A stretch of DNA of 5,703 bases from an uncultured Clostridia bacterium (GTDB lineage: Bacteria; Bacillota; Clostridia; Oscillospirales; Oscillospiraceae). Positions 1-5,673 of this stretch are shown one piece after another (the stretch's first letter is position 1; each line of letters opens with the position of its first letter). The notes beneath the pieces were generated by a model. It ran no database searches. It was not told where the DNA came from and saw only the letters and a program-made list of their open reading frames with translations. The stretch lies in the NCBI GenBank assembly GCA_947177115.1, contig CAMWTG010000185.1:1-5703 (forward strand), given 5' to 3'. A program made the position numbers and the translations under genes.

Positions 1-2
1 TG

Positions 3-1121
3 ACAGATGATATCGCAAGGTCTGCTCCCGGTCTGGTGTCCGCCGCCGTCACTATCTGCGGCGTACAGGCAGCAGGGACCGTATCAGCGGCTCAGGTGTG
101 CAGCAGCAAGAAAGTTTCCGACCATCATGCCGTTGTTCCCACCCCCAGCGCCGCCGCCGCTGACCTTTCCGCCCTCCCCCTGGGAGAGCATGAAATCCTG
201 CGGCTACTGTCGCTGGCGCTGATCCGGGCGGTCTGTCCGCCCCATCGGTACGCCGAGACCAGCCTGGCGGCGGAGTGCGGCGGGCATCGTTTCACCGCCA
301 AGGGGAAAGCGGTGCTGGATATGGGCTGGCGGGCCTGTGCTGCACTCCCCAAGGACGCCGCTCTGCCGGACGGTCTGGCAGAGGGCCAGACGCTGGCGGT
401 GGATGCTGTCCAGGTGAAGGAGGGCAAAACAACCCCGCCCAAGCATTTCACCGAGGACACCATCCTCCAAAGTATGGAGACCGCCGGTGCTGATGAAATG
501 CCGGATGATGCAGAACGGAGAGGAATCGGCACTCCTGCCACCCGTGCCGCTATCCTGGAAAAGCTGGTGTCCACCGGGCTGGTGGAACGAAAGAAAGCCA
601 AGAAGATCACCAATCTGCTGCCCACCCAGGCGGGCAGCTCCCTCGTCACTGTTCTGCCGGAGGTCCTGCAATCCCCCCTGCTCACCGCCGATTGGGAACA
701 GCGGCTGGGCGAAGTAGAGCGCGGGGAGCTGTCCCCGGAGGACTTCATGGCCGGGATTGCCGCTATGGTGGACGAGCTGGTGAAAACATACCAGCCTGTT
801 CCCGGCGCGGCGGTGCTGTTCCCCTCCGACAAGGAGAGTGTTGGCCCCTGTCCCCGCTGCGGCGGCGCTGTTACCGAAAGCAAGAAGGGCTTTTTCTGTG
901 AAAATCGGGATTGCCGCTTTGTCCTGTGGAAAGACAGCAAGTTTTTCACCGCCAAGAAAAAGACGCTCACCAAGGCCACCGCTGCCGCCCTACTGAAGAA
1001 GGGCCGGGTGAAGCTCACCGGCTGTTTCTCGGAGAAAACCGGGAAAACCTACGATGCCACGGTGGTGTTGGAGGATGATGGCACCAAGACAAATTACAAG
1101 CTGGTGTTTGACAATGGATAA
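3..1121 (+). CDS. topB: DNA topoisomerase III (type IA), C-terminal part, 5' truncated by window
   Basis: Type IA topoisomerase of the ICE/plasmid TopB class, which relaxes or decatenates DNA by single-strand passage and probably assists element transfer or replication. The frame is open from the first bases, so the gene starts upstream; the catalytic tyrosine motif is not in the window and should lie just before the initial TDDIA residues. Visible family signatures are SDHHAVVPT (117-143), an HFTEDTILQSMETAG stretch, RGIGTPATRA (519-548) and an LLPTQAG segment. A C-terminal zinc ribbon follows, CPRCGG at about 849-863 and CENRDC at 897-914 (Cys spacing CX2C-X12-CX4C), and then a TopoC-repeat-like tail ending at TAA 1119-1121. 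The C terminus looks complete. The stop overlaps the start of the next gene, indicating translational coupling. Motif matches are seen; the role in conjugation is inferred from gene order. Confidence 0.93.
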   Translation, partial: TDDIARSAPGLVSAAVTICGVQAAGTVSAAQVCSSKKVSDHHAVVPTPSAAAADLSALPLGEHEILRLLSLALIRAVCPPHRYAETSLAAECGGHRFTAKGKAVLDMGWRACAALPKDAALPDGLAEGQTLAVDAVQVKEGKTTPPKHFTEDTILQSMETAGADEMPDDAERRGIGTPATRAAILEKLVSTGLVERKKAKKITNLLPTQAGSSLVTVLPEVLQSPLLTADWEQRLGEVERGELSPEDFMAGIAAMVDELVKTYQPVPGAAVLFPSDKESVGPCPRCGGAVTESKKGFFCENRDCRFVLWKDSKFFTAKKKTLTKATAAALLKKGRVKLTGCFSEKTGKTYDATVVLEDDGTKTNYKLVFDNG

Positions 1122-1479
1122 GCTGCCCCGTATGGATGACAGCCAGTTCCGGCGAGTGAAAAAGCTCATCCGCCGCCTGTGCGCTAACTGCGATGGCGGC
1201 AACTGCCTCCCGCTGGACGATGGGGACCCCTGCCCTTGTCCGCAGATGATTTCCTGCACCTTGATTTGCAAATACTTTCGTGCCGCCGTCCTACCAGCGG
1301 ATCGGGAGCTGTACGGAGAAATTATGTCGGCGCGGCCCGTCAAATGCTGCTGTATCTGCGGCGCACCGATTTTCTCCCGCTCCAATTCGGTGAAATACTG
1401 CCCTTCCTGCGCCGCCAGGGAGCGCCGCAGACGGGACCGGGAGCGGAAAGCCAAAGCAGCCTTGCACTTCCGCAAATAG
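1114..1479 (+). CDS. Cysteine-rich VLP-domain small protein
   Basis: A 121-aa protein with 13 cysteines, recognised as the cysteine-rich VLP family that accompanies topB in Clostridia ICEs; its biochemical role is unknown. The N-terminal half has Cys23, 26, 31, 40, 42, 48 and 52 and the family's namesake V59-L60-P61 in AAVLPADREL. The C-terminal half has a second cluster, Cys78-80 and 82, then Cys96 and 99 (CX2C...CX2C, a probable zinc ribbon), followed by an Arg/Lys-rich tail that could bind nucleic acid. The ATG at 1114 overlaps the topB stop by 8 bp; no strong Shine-Dalgarno precedes it, so it is probably translated by coupling. A second in-frame ATG at 1132 (M7) is an alternative start and would give the commoner MDDSQF N terminus. 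The family call is recognition; zinc and DNA binding are inference. Confidence 0.85.
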   Translation: MDKLPRMDDSQFRRVKKLIRRLCANCDGGNCLPLDDGDPCPCPQMISCTLICKYFRAAVLPADRELYGEIMSARPVKCCCICGAPIFSRSNSVKYCPSCAARERRRRDRERKAKAALHFRK

Positions 1480-1510
1480 AGGGCTGGAAAGCCTTGCGGC
1501 ACAAGGTTTT
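1480..1510 (+). terminator. Overlapping hairpins after the VLP gene, terminator-like
   Basis: Immediately after the TAG stop, two mutually exclusive hairpins can form. The first spans 1480-1495: a 6-bp stem with one G-T pair and a GGAA tetraloop. The second spans 1488-1510: a 9-bp stem with one G-T pair, loop CGGCA, and a right arm ending in TTTT. The second resembles a weak intrinsic terminator, but the T-run is only four long and is part of the stem. It could equally be an attenuator or part of a transfer-origin structure. Confidence 0.35.
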
Positions 1511-1583
1511 CAAAACGCTAAACCGCCCAGGGACGTGACTTTACCCTCGAAGGGCCAAAATAGACTTCTACTTGCGGAATTTT

Positions 1584-1619
1584 GCCCCGCATGGGACGCT
1601 TCTGTTTTTTGTGCGGGGC
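1584..1619 (+). promoter_or_regulatory. 8-9 bp GC-rich hairpin just upstream of the ardC-like gene RBS
   Basis: GCCCCGCA (1584-1591) and TGCGGGGC (1612-1619) are perfect inverted repeats, extendable by a T-G pair inward, with a loop of about 20 nt containing a T6 run. It ends 11 nt before the AAGGAG ribosome-binding site. There is no T-run after the 3' arm, so it is not an obvious terminator. It could stabilise the leader, regulate translation, or be a relaxosome or DNA-binding site. A smaller CCCT-CGA-AGGG hairpin lies at 1544-1554. Confidence 0.45.
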
Positions 1620-1630
1620 CATTTCTATGA

Positions 1631-1636
1631 AAGGAG
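1631..1636 (+). promoter_or_regulatory. Ribosome binding site that fixes the GTG start at 1647
   Basis: AAGGAG at 1631-1636 lies 10 nt before GTG 1647-1649. The resulting N terminus, (M)ADKKPSNRERIKEI, matches what I recognise as the usual start of this family. This excludes the in-frame upstream TTG at 1572, whose extension would translate through the hairpin at 1584-1619. Confidence 0.85.
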
Positions 1637-1646
1637 ATTTTTTGCC

Positions 1647-4600
1647 GTGGCAGACAAAAAGCCCAGCAATCGGGAACGGATCAAGGAAATTGTGACCGGG
1701 ATTGAGGCAAACATACAAGACCTGTTCCAGAGCGATAAATTTGCGGACTATCTCCGCACCATGTCCCGGTTTCACAGCTATTCCTATAACAATACCATCC
1801 TCATCCATATACAGATGCCCAACGCCACCCATGTGGCCGGATTCAATAAGTGGAAGAATCAGTTTGGCCGTCATGTAAAAAAGGGGGAAAAGGGCTTGAC
1901 GATCATCGCTCCCACGCCCTTCAAAAAGCGCATTGAGGAAATGAAGCTGGACCCGGACACCAGAGCGCCGGTATTGGACAATGACGGAAATGTTGTCATG
2001 GAGGAACGGGAGATTGAGATTCCCCTGTTCCGCCCGGTCAAGGTGTTCGATGTGAGCCAGACCGAGGGCAGGCCCCTTCCCAGCCTTGTTTCCAGCCTGA
2101 CCGGGGATGTGCAGCAGTACGAAGTATTTATGGAGGCCCTGCGGCGCACCTCCCCGGTGCCGATACAGTTCAAGCCGCTGCGGGAGGGGCTGGACGGATT
2201 TCTGAGCCTGGAAAATCAGAGCATCACCATCCGGGAGGGCATGAGCCAGGTGCAGACGGTGTGCGCCGCCGTCCATGAGATTACCCACGCCATGCTCCAC
2301 AACCGTGAGCGGGAGCAGCTCACCGCCGCTGCTGGGATTACGGATCAGGAACCGCCCAAACCGAAAGATAAAAACACGAAGGAAGTGGAGGCGGAAAGCG
2401 TCTCCTATACCGTCTGCCAGTATTACGGCATCGAGACCAGCGCCAACAGCTTGGGCTACATCGCCACATGGTCTAAGGACAAGACCCTGCCGGAGCTGAA
2501 AGCCAGTCTGGAGACCATCTCCAAGACCGCCAATATTCTTATCACCAGCATTGACCGCCATTTTCAAGAGATTTGCAAGGAACGGGGCATTGACCTGACC
2601 GCCCAGCAGCCAGAGCAGGACGCGCCCTCTGCCGCGCCCGACACCCTGGAACAGTTTGCCGCTGATTTATACGATTTTATGGATCAGCTTCATCAGGAGG
2701 GAGTTCTGAAACACCCGTTTACCCAGGACCCCAGAGAGCGGTCCATCGCTGACCTTGTGGATGAAATGCGGAAAGGCTATTTTGAAGGTGTGCGCGACCC
2801 GTTGAATTATCTGATCGAACATACCGACTTGACACTTACCGACTTGACAAAAGCCAAGGCGATGCTGGCAAGGCTGGATGGGCTGGCTCAGTCCGTGCCG
2901 CTGAAAGAATATGTCTACAAAATGGAGGCCAATCCCCGGGCTGTGGGCGCAATAGACCAGCAGTTTATTCAGGCATATGAGAGAACGGCGAAAGGGACCT
3001 TAAAGCCGGATCAGGTGCTGTTTTTCGGCACGGCTGATAAATGCGCCAGTATTCTGAGAAAGCTGCAATCCGGCGAATTGAAACCTGATGATTTTTACCA
3101 ACCCAGCACAGCCAGAATAAGTCATTACAAAACCAAAGACGGCGCGGATCTGGATGCTTTTGTAGGGCCGGATGATAAGGTATATATGGGCAGGCGCGAC
3201 CACTATGACAATCGCGGCCATTACCTCAACGCGGACAAGTCCTTGCTGTACCTCTCCGATAATAAGGTGATGTTCGATTTTGTCTCCGGGGGCAGCTATT
3301 CCGATACCCAAGCGGAGCTTCTGGCCCAGGGTTGCTTTACAATGGAGGACTATGCGGAATTTGATACCCTGCGTGTTGGCGTGCTGGCACAATTTGAGCA
3401 GACCAAGCCGCTGTTATTTGCCGGGGAGCCGTTCAGCTTCATCCAGCCAGACGCGGCGGAACAGGAGCAGCCAGCCGCACCAATCCCGTCTCCCCCGGAG
3501 CAGGCGGACGAAACTCTCTACCTTCTGGATGATTCCGTTTACCTCCATATCCAGGCCAGTGACGAAGGGTGGGACTACACACTCTACACCAAGCATGATA
3601 TGGCACAGCTTGACGGCGGGCAGTTGGATGACCCTGGCCTCTCCATCACGGACGTTGTAAAGCATATCCAGAGGACGGAGGAGATCGGCACACTTGCCGT
3701 TGATCTTGCCCCCATAGAGGTCCTGGATGAACTGCGGGACCTCTCTGACCGTGCGCTGGAGGCGGCTGTGGAGACCGTTCAGCCGGAGCAGGGCCGCGAC
3801 TACACCGGGGAGCTGCGGGAGCATTTCGCCCAGGAGGATGACGCCCTGTGGAACACTCCATTAGACGAATACCCCCTGCCGGACCCCGCCTTTCCCGCTG
3901 ACGAGCTGGAACAGAACTACGGCTATGCAGGCGGTGATCTGCTGCCCCTGTCCAGGGAACGGGCGGCGGAGCTGCTGGAACAGGACTTGACCGTCTACAT
4001 GGTGGAGGCTGGCGAGAATCCGGCGATGGTCTTTGACCGGGACGATCTTATGGAGCAGCCGGAGGGCATGATGTTCGCCGTTCCCCGCGAGGAATGGGAG
4101 GAAAGCCCGGTATTTCATCAGTGCATTGTGGACCGGCTGAACCACCAGGAGGAACGGGAACGAGCCTTTTTCGGCTATGGCGGGGATTGCTTTGCCATTT
4201 ACCAGATAAAGGACGGCGCTGAACAACGCGACCTCCGCTTTATGAATATGGACTGGCTGATGTCCAAGGGGCTGACCGCTGACCGGGACAATTATGATCT
4301 GGTCTATACGGGAGAGCTGGCGGCGGGGCAGGGTTCGAGCGCCCTGGAACGGCTGTGGGAAAAATTCAACACCGACCACCCGGCGGACTATCACCGGCCC
4401 TCCATGTCCGTCAGCGACATCGTTGCGGTCAAGCAGGACGGCGTGGTATCCTTCCATTACTGCGACAGTTTTGGCTTTGCGAAAGTGCCGGACTTCATCA
4501 GCCAAAAGCCCACCGTAGCCGAGCTGGAGGCCCAGGTCAAGGCGGGACAGACCATTTCCCTGACGGACCTGGGCGATGCCGTCCACCGAGAAAAGAAAAA

Positions 4601-4685
4601 ATCCGTTGTGGCCCAGCTCAAAAGCCAGCCAACCCAGGATCGAAAAAAGACAGCGCCCAAAAAGAGCGCGGAAAAGGAGCGGTAA
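1647..4685 (+). CDS. ArdC-like ssDNA-binding / zincin-like / YodL multidomain ICE protein
   Basis: A 1012-aa cytoplasmic protein. Residues 1 to about 125 form an ArdC-type single-stranded-DNA-binding domain (GFNKW at 65-69, HVKKGEKG at 76-83). Residues about 129-330 hold a zincin-like metallopeptidase domain with HEITH at 210-214 and EVEAES at 246-251, whose glutamate is a plausible third zinc ligand. Residues 332-600 are a region I cannot name, containing helical and LLFFG-type segments and ending near LLFAGEPFSF. After a Pro-rich linker comes a beta-rich segment (about 620-700), then a DLLPLSRERAAELL region near 764-835 that resembles DUF3849-type domains. A YodL-like domain spans about 841-951, ending SFHYCDSFGFAKVPDFI. 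A DUF4316-like Lys-rich tail (954-1012) follows. ArdC homologues protect incoming ssDNA from restriction; that role here is inferred from the family. No signal peptide or membrane helix is seen. The gene reads through intact and its stop lies 4 bp before the next ATG. Confidence 0.88.
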   Translation: MADKKPSNRERIKEIVTGIEANIQDLFQSDKFADYLRTMSRFHSYSYNNTILIHIQMPNATHVAGFNKWKNQFGRHVKKGEKGLTIIAPTPFKKRIEEMKLDPDTRAPVLDNDGNVVMEEREIEIPLFRPVKVFDVSQTEGRPLPSLVSSLTGDVQQYEVFMEALRRTSPVPIQFKPLREGLDGFLSLENQSITIREGMSQVQTVCAAVHEITHAMLHNREREQLTAAAGITDQEPPKPKDKNTKEVEAESVSYTVCQYYGIETSANSLGYIATWSKDKTLPELKASLETISKTANILITSIDRHFQEICKERGIDLTAQQPEQDAPSAAPDTLEQFAADLYDFMDQLHQEGVLKHPFTQDPRERSIADLVDEMRKGYFEGVRDPLNYLIEHTDLTLTDLTKAKAMLARLDGLAQSVPLKEYVYKMEANPRAVGAIDQQFIQAYERTAKGTLKPDQVLFFGTADKCASILRKLQSGELKPDDFYQPSTARISHYKTKDGADLDAFVGPDDKVYMGRRDHYDNRGHYLNADKSLLYLSDNKVMFDFVSGGSYSDTQAELLAQGCFTMEDYAEFDTLRVGVLAQFEQTKPLLFAGEPFSFIQPDAAEQEQPAAPIPSPPEQADETLYLLDDSVYLHIQASDEGWDYTLYTKHDMAQLDGGQLDDPGLSITDVVKHIQRTEEIGTLAVDLAPIEVLDELRDLSDRALEAAVETVQPEQGRDYTGELREHFAQEDDALWNTPLDEYPLPDPAFPADELEQNYGYAGGDLLPLSRERAAELLEQDLTVYMVEAGENPAMVFDRDDLMEQPEGMMFAVPREEWEESPVFHQCIVDRLNHQEERERAFFGYGGDCFAIYQIKDGAEQRDLRFMNMDWLMSKGLTADRDNYDLVYTGELAAGQGSSALERLWEKFNTDHPADYHRPSMSVSDIVAVKQDGVVSFHYCDSFGFAKVPDFISQKPTVAELEAQVKAGQTISLTDLGDAVHREKKKSVVAQLKSQPTQDRKKTAPKKSAEKER

Positions 4686-4689
4686 GAAA

Positions 4690-4935
4690 ATGAACGATTT
4701 TACATTTGAGGAACAAAATCTGCTGTGCATCTACAACGGCGCTGGCGGCGGCACCCGTTCTGGCATGATCGCCGCCCTCACCGAGATGCGGGGCTATCTG
4801 GAGCCGGACGAGGACGAACTTCGGACACTGACGGACAGCGCCCTTGCCAAGCTGGGACGCATGACCGATGCGGACTTTGCCGCCCTGGACCTGTTCCCGG
4901 ATTTCGATACGGAGGACCCTGCCTATGGCAAGTAA
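4690..4935 (+). CDS. Transposon-transfer assisting protein (TTRAP family)
   Basis: An 81-aa acidic protein beginning MNDFTFEEQNLLCIY, recognised as the TTRAP (putative transposon-transfer assisting) family found between the ArdC/YodL gene and the helicase gene of Clostridia ICEs. It has a central TRSGMIAALTEMRGYL helix and an acidic C terminus rich in Asp/Glu; no catalytic motif is evident and its biochemical function is unknown. AAGGAG at 4674-4679, inside the end of the preceding gene, lies 10 nt from the ATG. The gene follows its upstream neighbour after 4 bp and overlaps the helicase start by 11 bp, so it belongs to the same operon. The family name reflects genetic context more than demonstrated activity. 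Confidence 0.87.
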   Translation: MNDFTFEEQNLLCIYNGAGGGTRSGMIAALTEMRGYLEPDEDELRTLTDSALAKLGRMTDADFAALDLFPDFDTEDPAYGK

Positions 4936-5059
4936 GCTCCAAGCATACGCACAAATGGCCGACCATACCGCCCGCCAGATTACCGGCAGCTATCAGGAAT
5001 GGACGGCCTTTCTTGCCACGGCGGGCCGTCTCTATAAAGATGTATTCTGTAAAGGGTGA
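4925..5059 (+). pseudogene. N-terminal remnant of the large ICE helicase/methylase-type protein, truncated
   Basis: ATG 4925 is preceded by GGAGG (4911-4915, 9 nt spacing) and overlaps the TTRAP gene by 11 bp. The first 38 residues, starting MASKLQAYAQMADHT and ending AGRLYK, match what I recognise as the start of the very large (thousands of residues) SNF2/DEAD helicase-methylase protein of these ICEs. In relatives I recall the sequence continuing YPYHEQ or similar. Here, after codon 38 (5036-5038), it reads DVFCKG and stops at TGA 5057-5059. The remaining 44-aa peptide has none of the helicase domains. Either the gene was interrupted by insertion, or it was deleted at this point. The recall of the intact continuation is from memory and needs an alignment. 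Confidence 0.8.
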
Positions 5060-5220
5060 ATGTGAGATTTCACCTAATACAACATAGTGGCTGGCTCGTT
5101 TGTGGTGAATGAGATAGTCGAAAAGGCGGTGATGCCCCCCTAATTGGACAACAAAACATACATTTTTCAAGACAGTTTCTATTTGGGGCCGTTCGATCAA
5201 AGGCGCAAAGTGTGCCTTTG

Positions 5221-5255
5221 AAAAATCAGAAATGCAAAATGCACTTCTGATTTTT
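5221..5255. terminator. Bidirectional terminator-like palindrome
   Basis: The arms AAAAATCAGAA (5221-5231) and TTCTGATTTTT (5245-5255) are perfect complements. An A-C mismatch (G-T on the other strand) and an inner TGCA/TGCA stem follow, around an AAA loop. The left arm begins with an A-run and the right arm ends with a T-run, so either strand would end in U residues. The stem is AT-rich, which argues against a strong terminator. Confidence 0.35.
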
Positions 5256-5392
5256 GGCAACGTCGCGGAAAAAATGTCCTCCACGTTGCACCAGGGACCA
5301 AGTTTGCATTTTGCAATCTTGATTTTCTCAACGTGATGGCGCTGGGCGCTGCCACGTTCTCCAGACTGGTGCCGGACATTCTGACCGCCACC

Positions 5393-5422
5393 AATCAGAA
5401 CGAAAACGGTTTTGTTCTGATT
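5393..5422. terminator. Second palindrome sharing its arms with 5221-5255
   Basis: A 13-bp stem with one G-T pair and loop ACGG. Its outer arms AATCAGAA and TTCTGATT are identical to those of the palindrome at 5221-5255, and TT then GG follow the right arm. It is terminator-like or a repeated protein-binding site; it may be a duplicated copy of the same module. Confidence 0.35.
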
Positions 5423-5543
5423 TTGGTCGAGGGCAAAATGACGCAGACCAGAATCAAACGGCCAATTTGGCCATTTGATTCCATCTTGCATTTTTGCAAT
5501 TCTTCAGTGCGGCGAGGTCAAATCTTGCATTATCGCCATATTT

Positions 5544-5573
5544 TTGCGGTCTGGGCCGGTTTGACCGTATAAT
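5544..5573 (+). promoter_or_regulatory. Putative sigma-A promoter (TTGCGG, 18 bp, TATAAT)
   Basis: A perfect TATAAT -10 box lies at 5568-5573, with a partial -35 TTGCGG at 5544-5549 and an 18-bp spacer. Transcription would begin near 5580 and run rightward into the leader and toward the window edge. The TTGACC at 5561-5566 looks like a -35 but sits one base from the -10, so it is not used as such. The promoter overlaps the right arms of two inverted repeats, suggesting control by a DNA-binding protein or DNA structure. Confidence 0.55.
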
Positions 5574-5597
5574 AAAAATAGGCGAACAAACCGGGCC
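5553..5597. promoter_or_regulatory. Inverted repeat flanking the -10 box, operator-like
   Basis: CCGGTTTG (5556-5563) and CAAACCGG (5587-5594) are perfect inverted half-sites separated by 23 bp. After one G-G mismatch they extend with GG/CC on the outside. Their centres are 31 bp apart, about three helical turns, and the TATAAT and expected start site lie between them. This geometry suits a repressor or activator site, or a long hairpin in DNA or RNA. It shares the GGTTTG sequence with the closing stem of the hairpin at 5516-5566. Confidence 0.4.
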
Positions 5598-5622
5598 GCT
5601 CCGAGAATTTTTCAAAAATTTT

Positions 5623-5664
5623 ATGAAAATGGTTCCGCTATACACCCAGTTTTTCTCCTATTAG
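5623..5664 (+). CDS. Possible 13-aa leader peptide MKMVPLYTQFFSY
   Basis: ATG 5623 opens a 13-codon frame closed by TAG 5662-5664, about 43 nt after the expected transcription start. A second in-frame ATG lies at 5629. There is no good Shine-Dalgarno; the upstream sequence is A/T-rich, so efficient initiation is unproven. The position between a promoter and a hairpin that runs into Ts fits an attenuation leader, as known for tet(M) and for erm-type genes. I do not recognise this peptide with certainty. A chance short ORF is the alternative. Confidence 0.35.
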   Translation: MKMVPLYTQFFSY

Positions 5665-5673
5665 TGAAGGGAT

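Larger units (their letters stand above)
5197..5566. repeat. Array of about ten consecutive imperfect hairpins
   Basis: Inverted repeats read by eye: 5197-5221 (10 bp, loop AAAGT); 5221-5255 (11+4 bp, AAA loop); 5257-5289 (7 bp plus weaker inner pairs); 5299-5321 (4+5 bp, TTT loop); 5330-5358 (13 positions, one A-C mismatch, TGG loop); 5367-5393 (9 positions, one C-C mismatch); 5393-5422 (13 bp, one G-T, loop ACGG); 5451-5481 (8+5 bp, ATT loop); 5486-5499 (5 bp, TTTT loop); 5516-5566 (9-bp closing stem with a long loop). They sit almost end to end, which is far more palindromic structure than the coding part of the window shows. Functions to consider are a structured RNA on either strand, a protein-binding DNA array, or stacked transcription insulation upstream of the promoter. 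Confidence 0.7.

Noticed and set aside
125..1018. 297-codon minus-strand frame opposite topB
   Set aside because: Antisense shadow; the topB frame has unmistakable type IA topoisomerase motifs.
1572..1646. Upstream TTG start adding 25 residues to the ArdC-like protein
   Set aside because: No Shine-Dalgarno before it, it would translate the 1584-1619 hairpin, and the GTG at 1647 has an excellent RBS and the expected N terminus.
2829..2849. Two TTGACA boxes as internal promoters
   Set aside because: They are inside a coding tandem repeat and no -10 box lies 16-18 bp downstream.
3861..4730. 289-codon minus-strand frame opposite the ArdC-like gene
   Set aside because: Long antisense shadow in a GC-rich gene whose sense frame has clear domain motifs.
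5056..5070. Possible group II intron 5' end (GTGAATGTGAG)
   Set aside because: It does not match the GUGYG consensus well, and no intron-encoded reverse transcriptase or domain V hairpin is visible in the window.
4778..5491. 237-codon open frame on the minus strand across the junction
   Set aside because: Its 3' half is antisense to the TTRAP and helicase starts, its 5' half runs through the hairpin array, no RBS or family resemblance is seen, and composition looks non-coding. If homologues conserve the 5039-5491 part as protein this should be reopened.
5510..5530. tRNA T-arm-like GGTCAAATC
   Set aside because: Lacks the second T of GGTTC and no acceptor, D or anticodon arms can be built around it.
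5197..5566. CRISPR array or integron attC sites
   Set aside because: The units are not constant direct repeats with unique spacers, and no attC core sites or adjacent integrase gene are visible.
5333..5572. 79-codon plus-strand frame through the hairpin array
   Set aside because: It runs through palindromes and ends inside the promoter, with no RBS and no recognisable domain.
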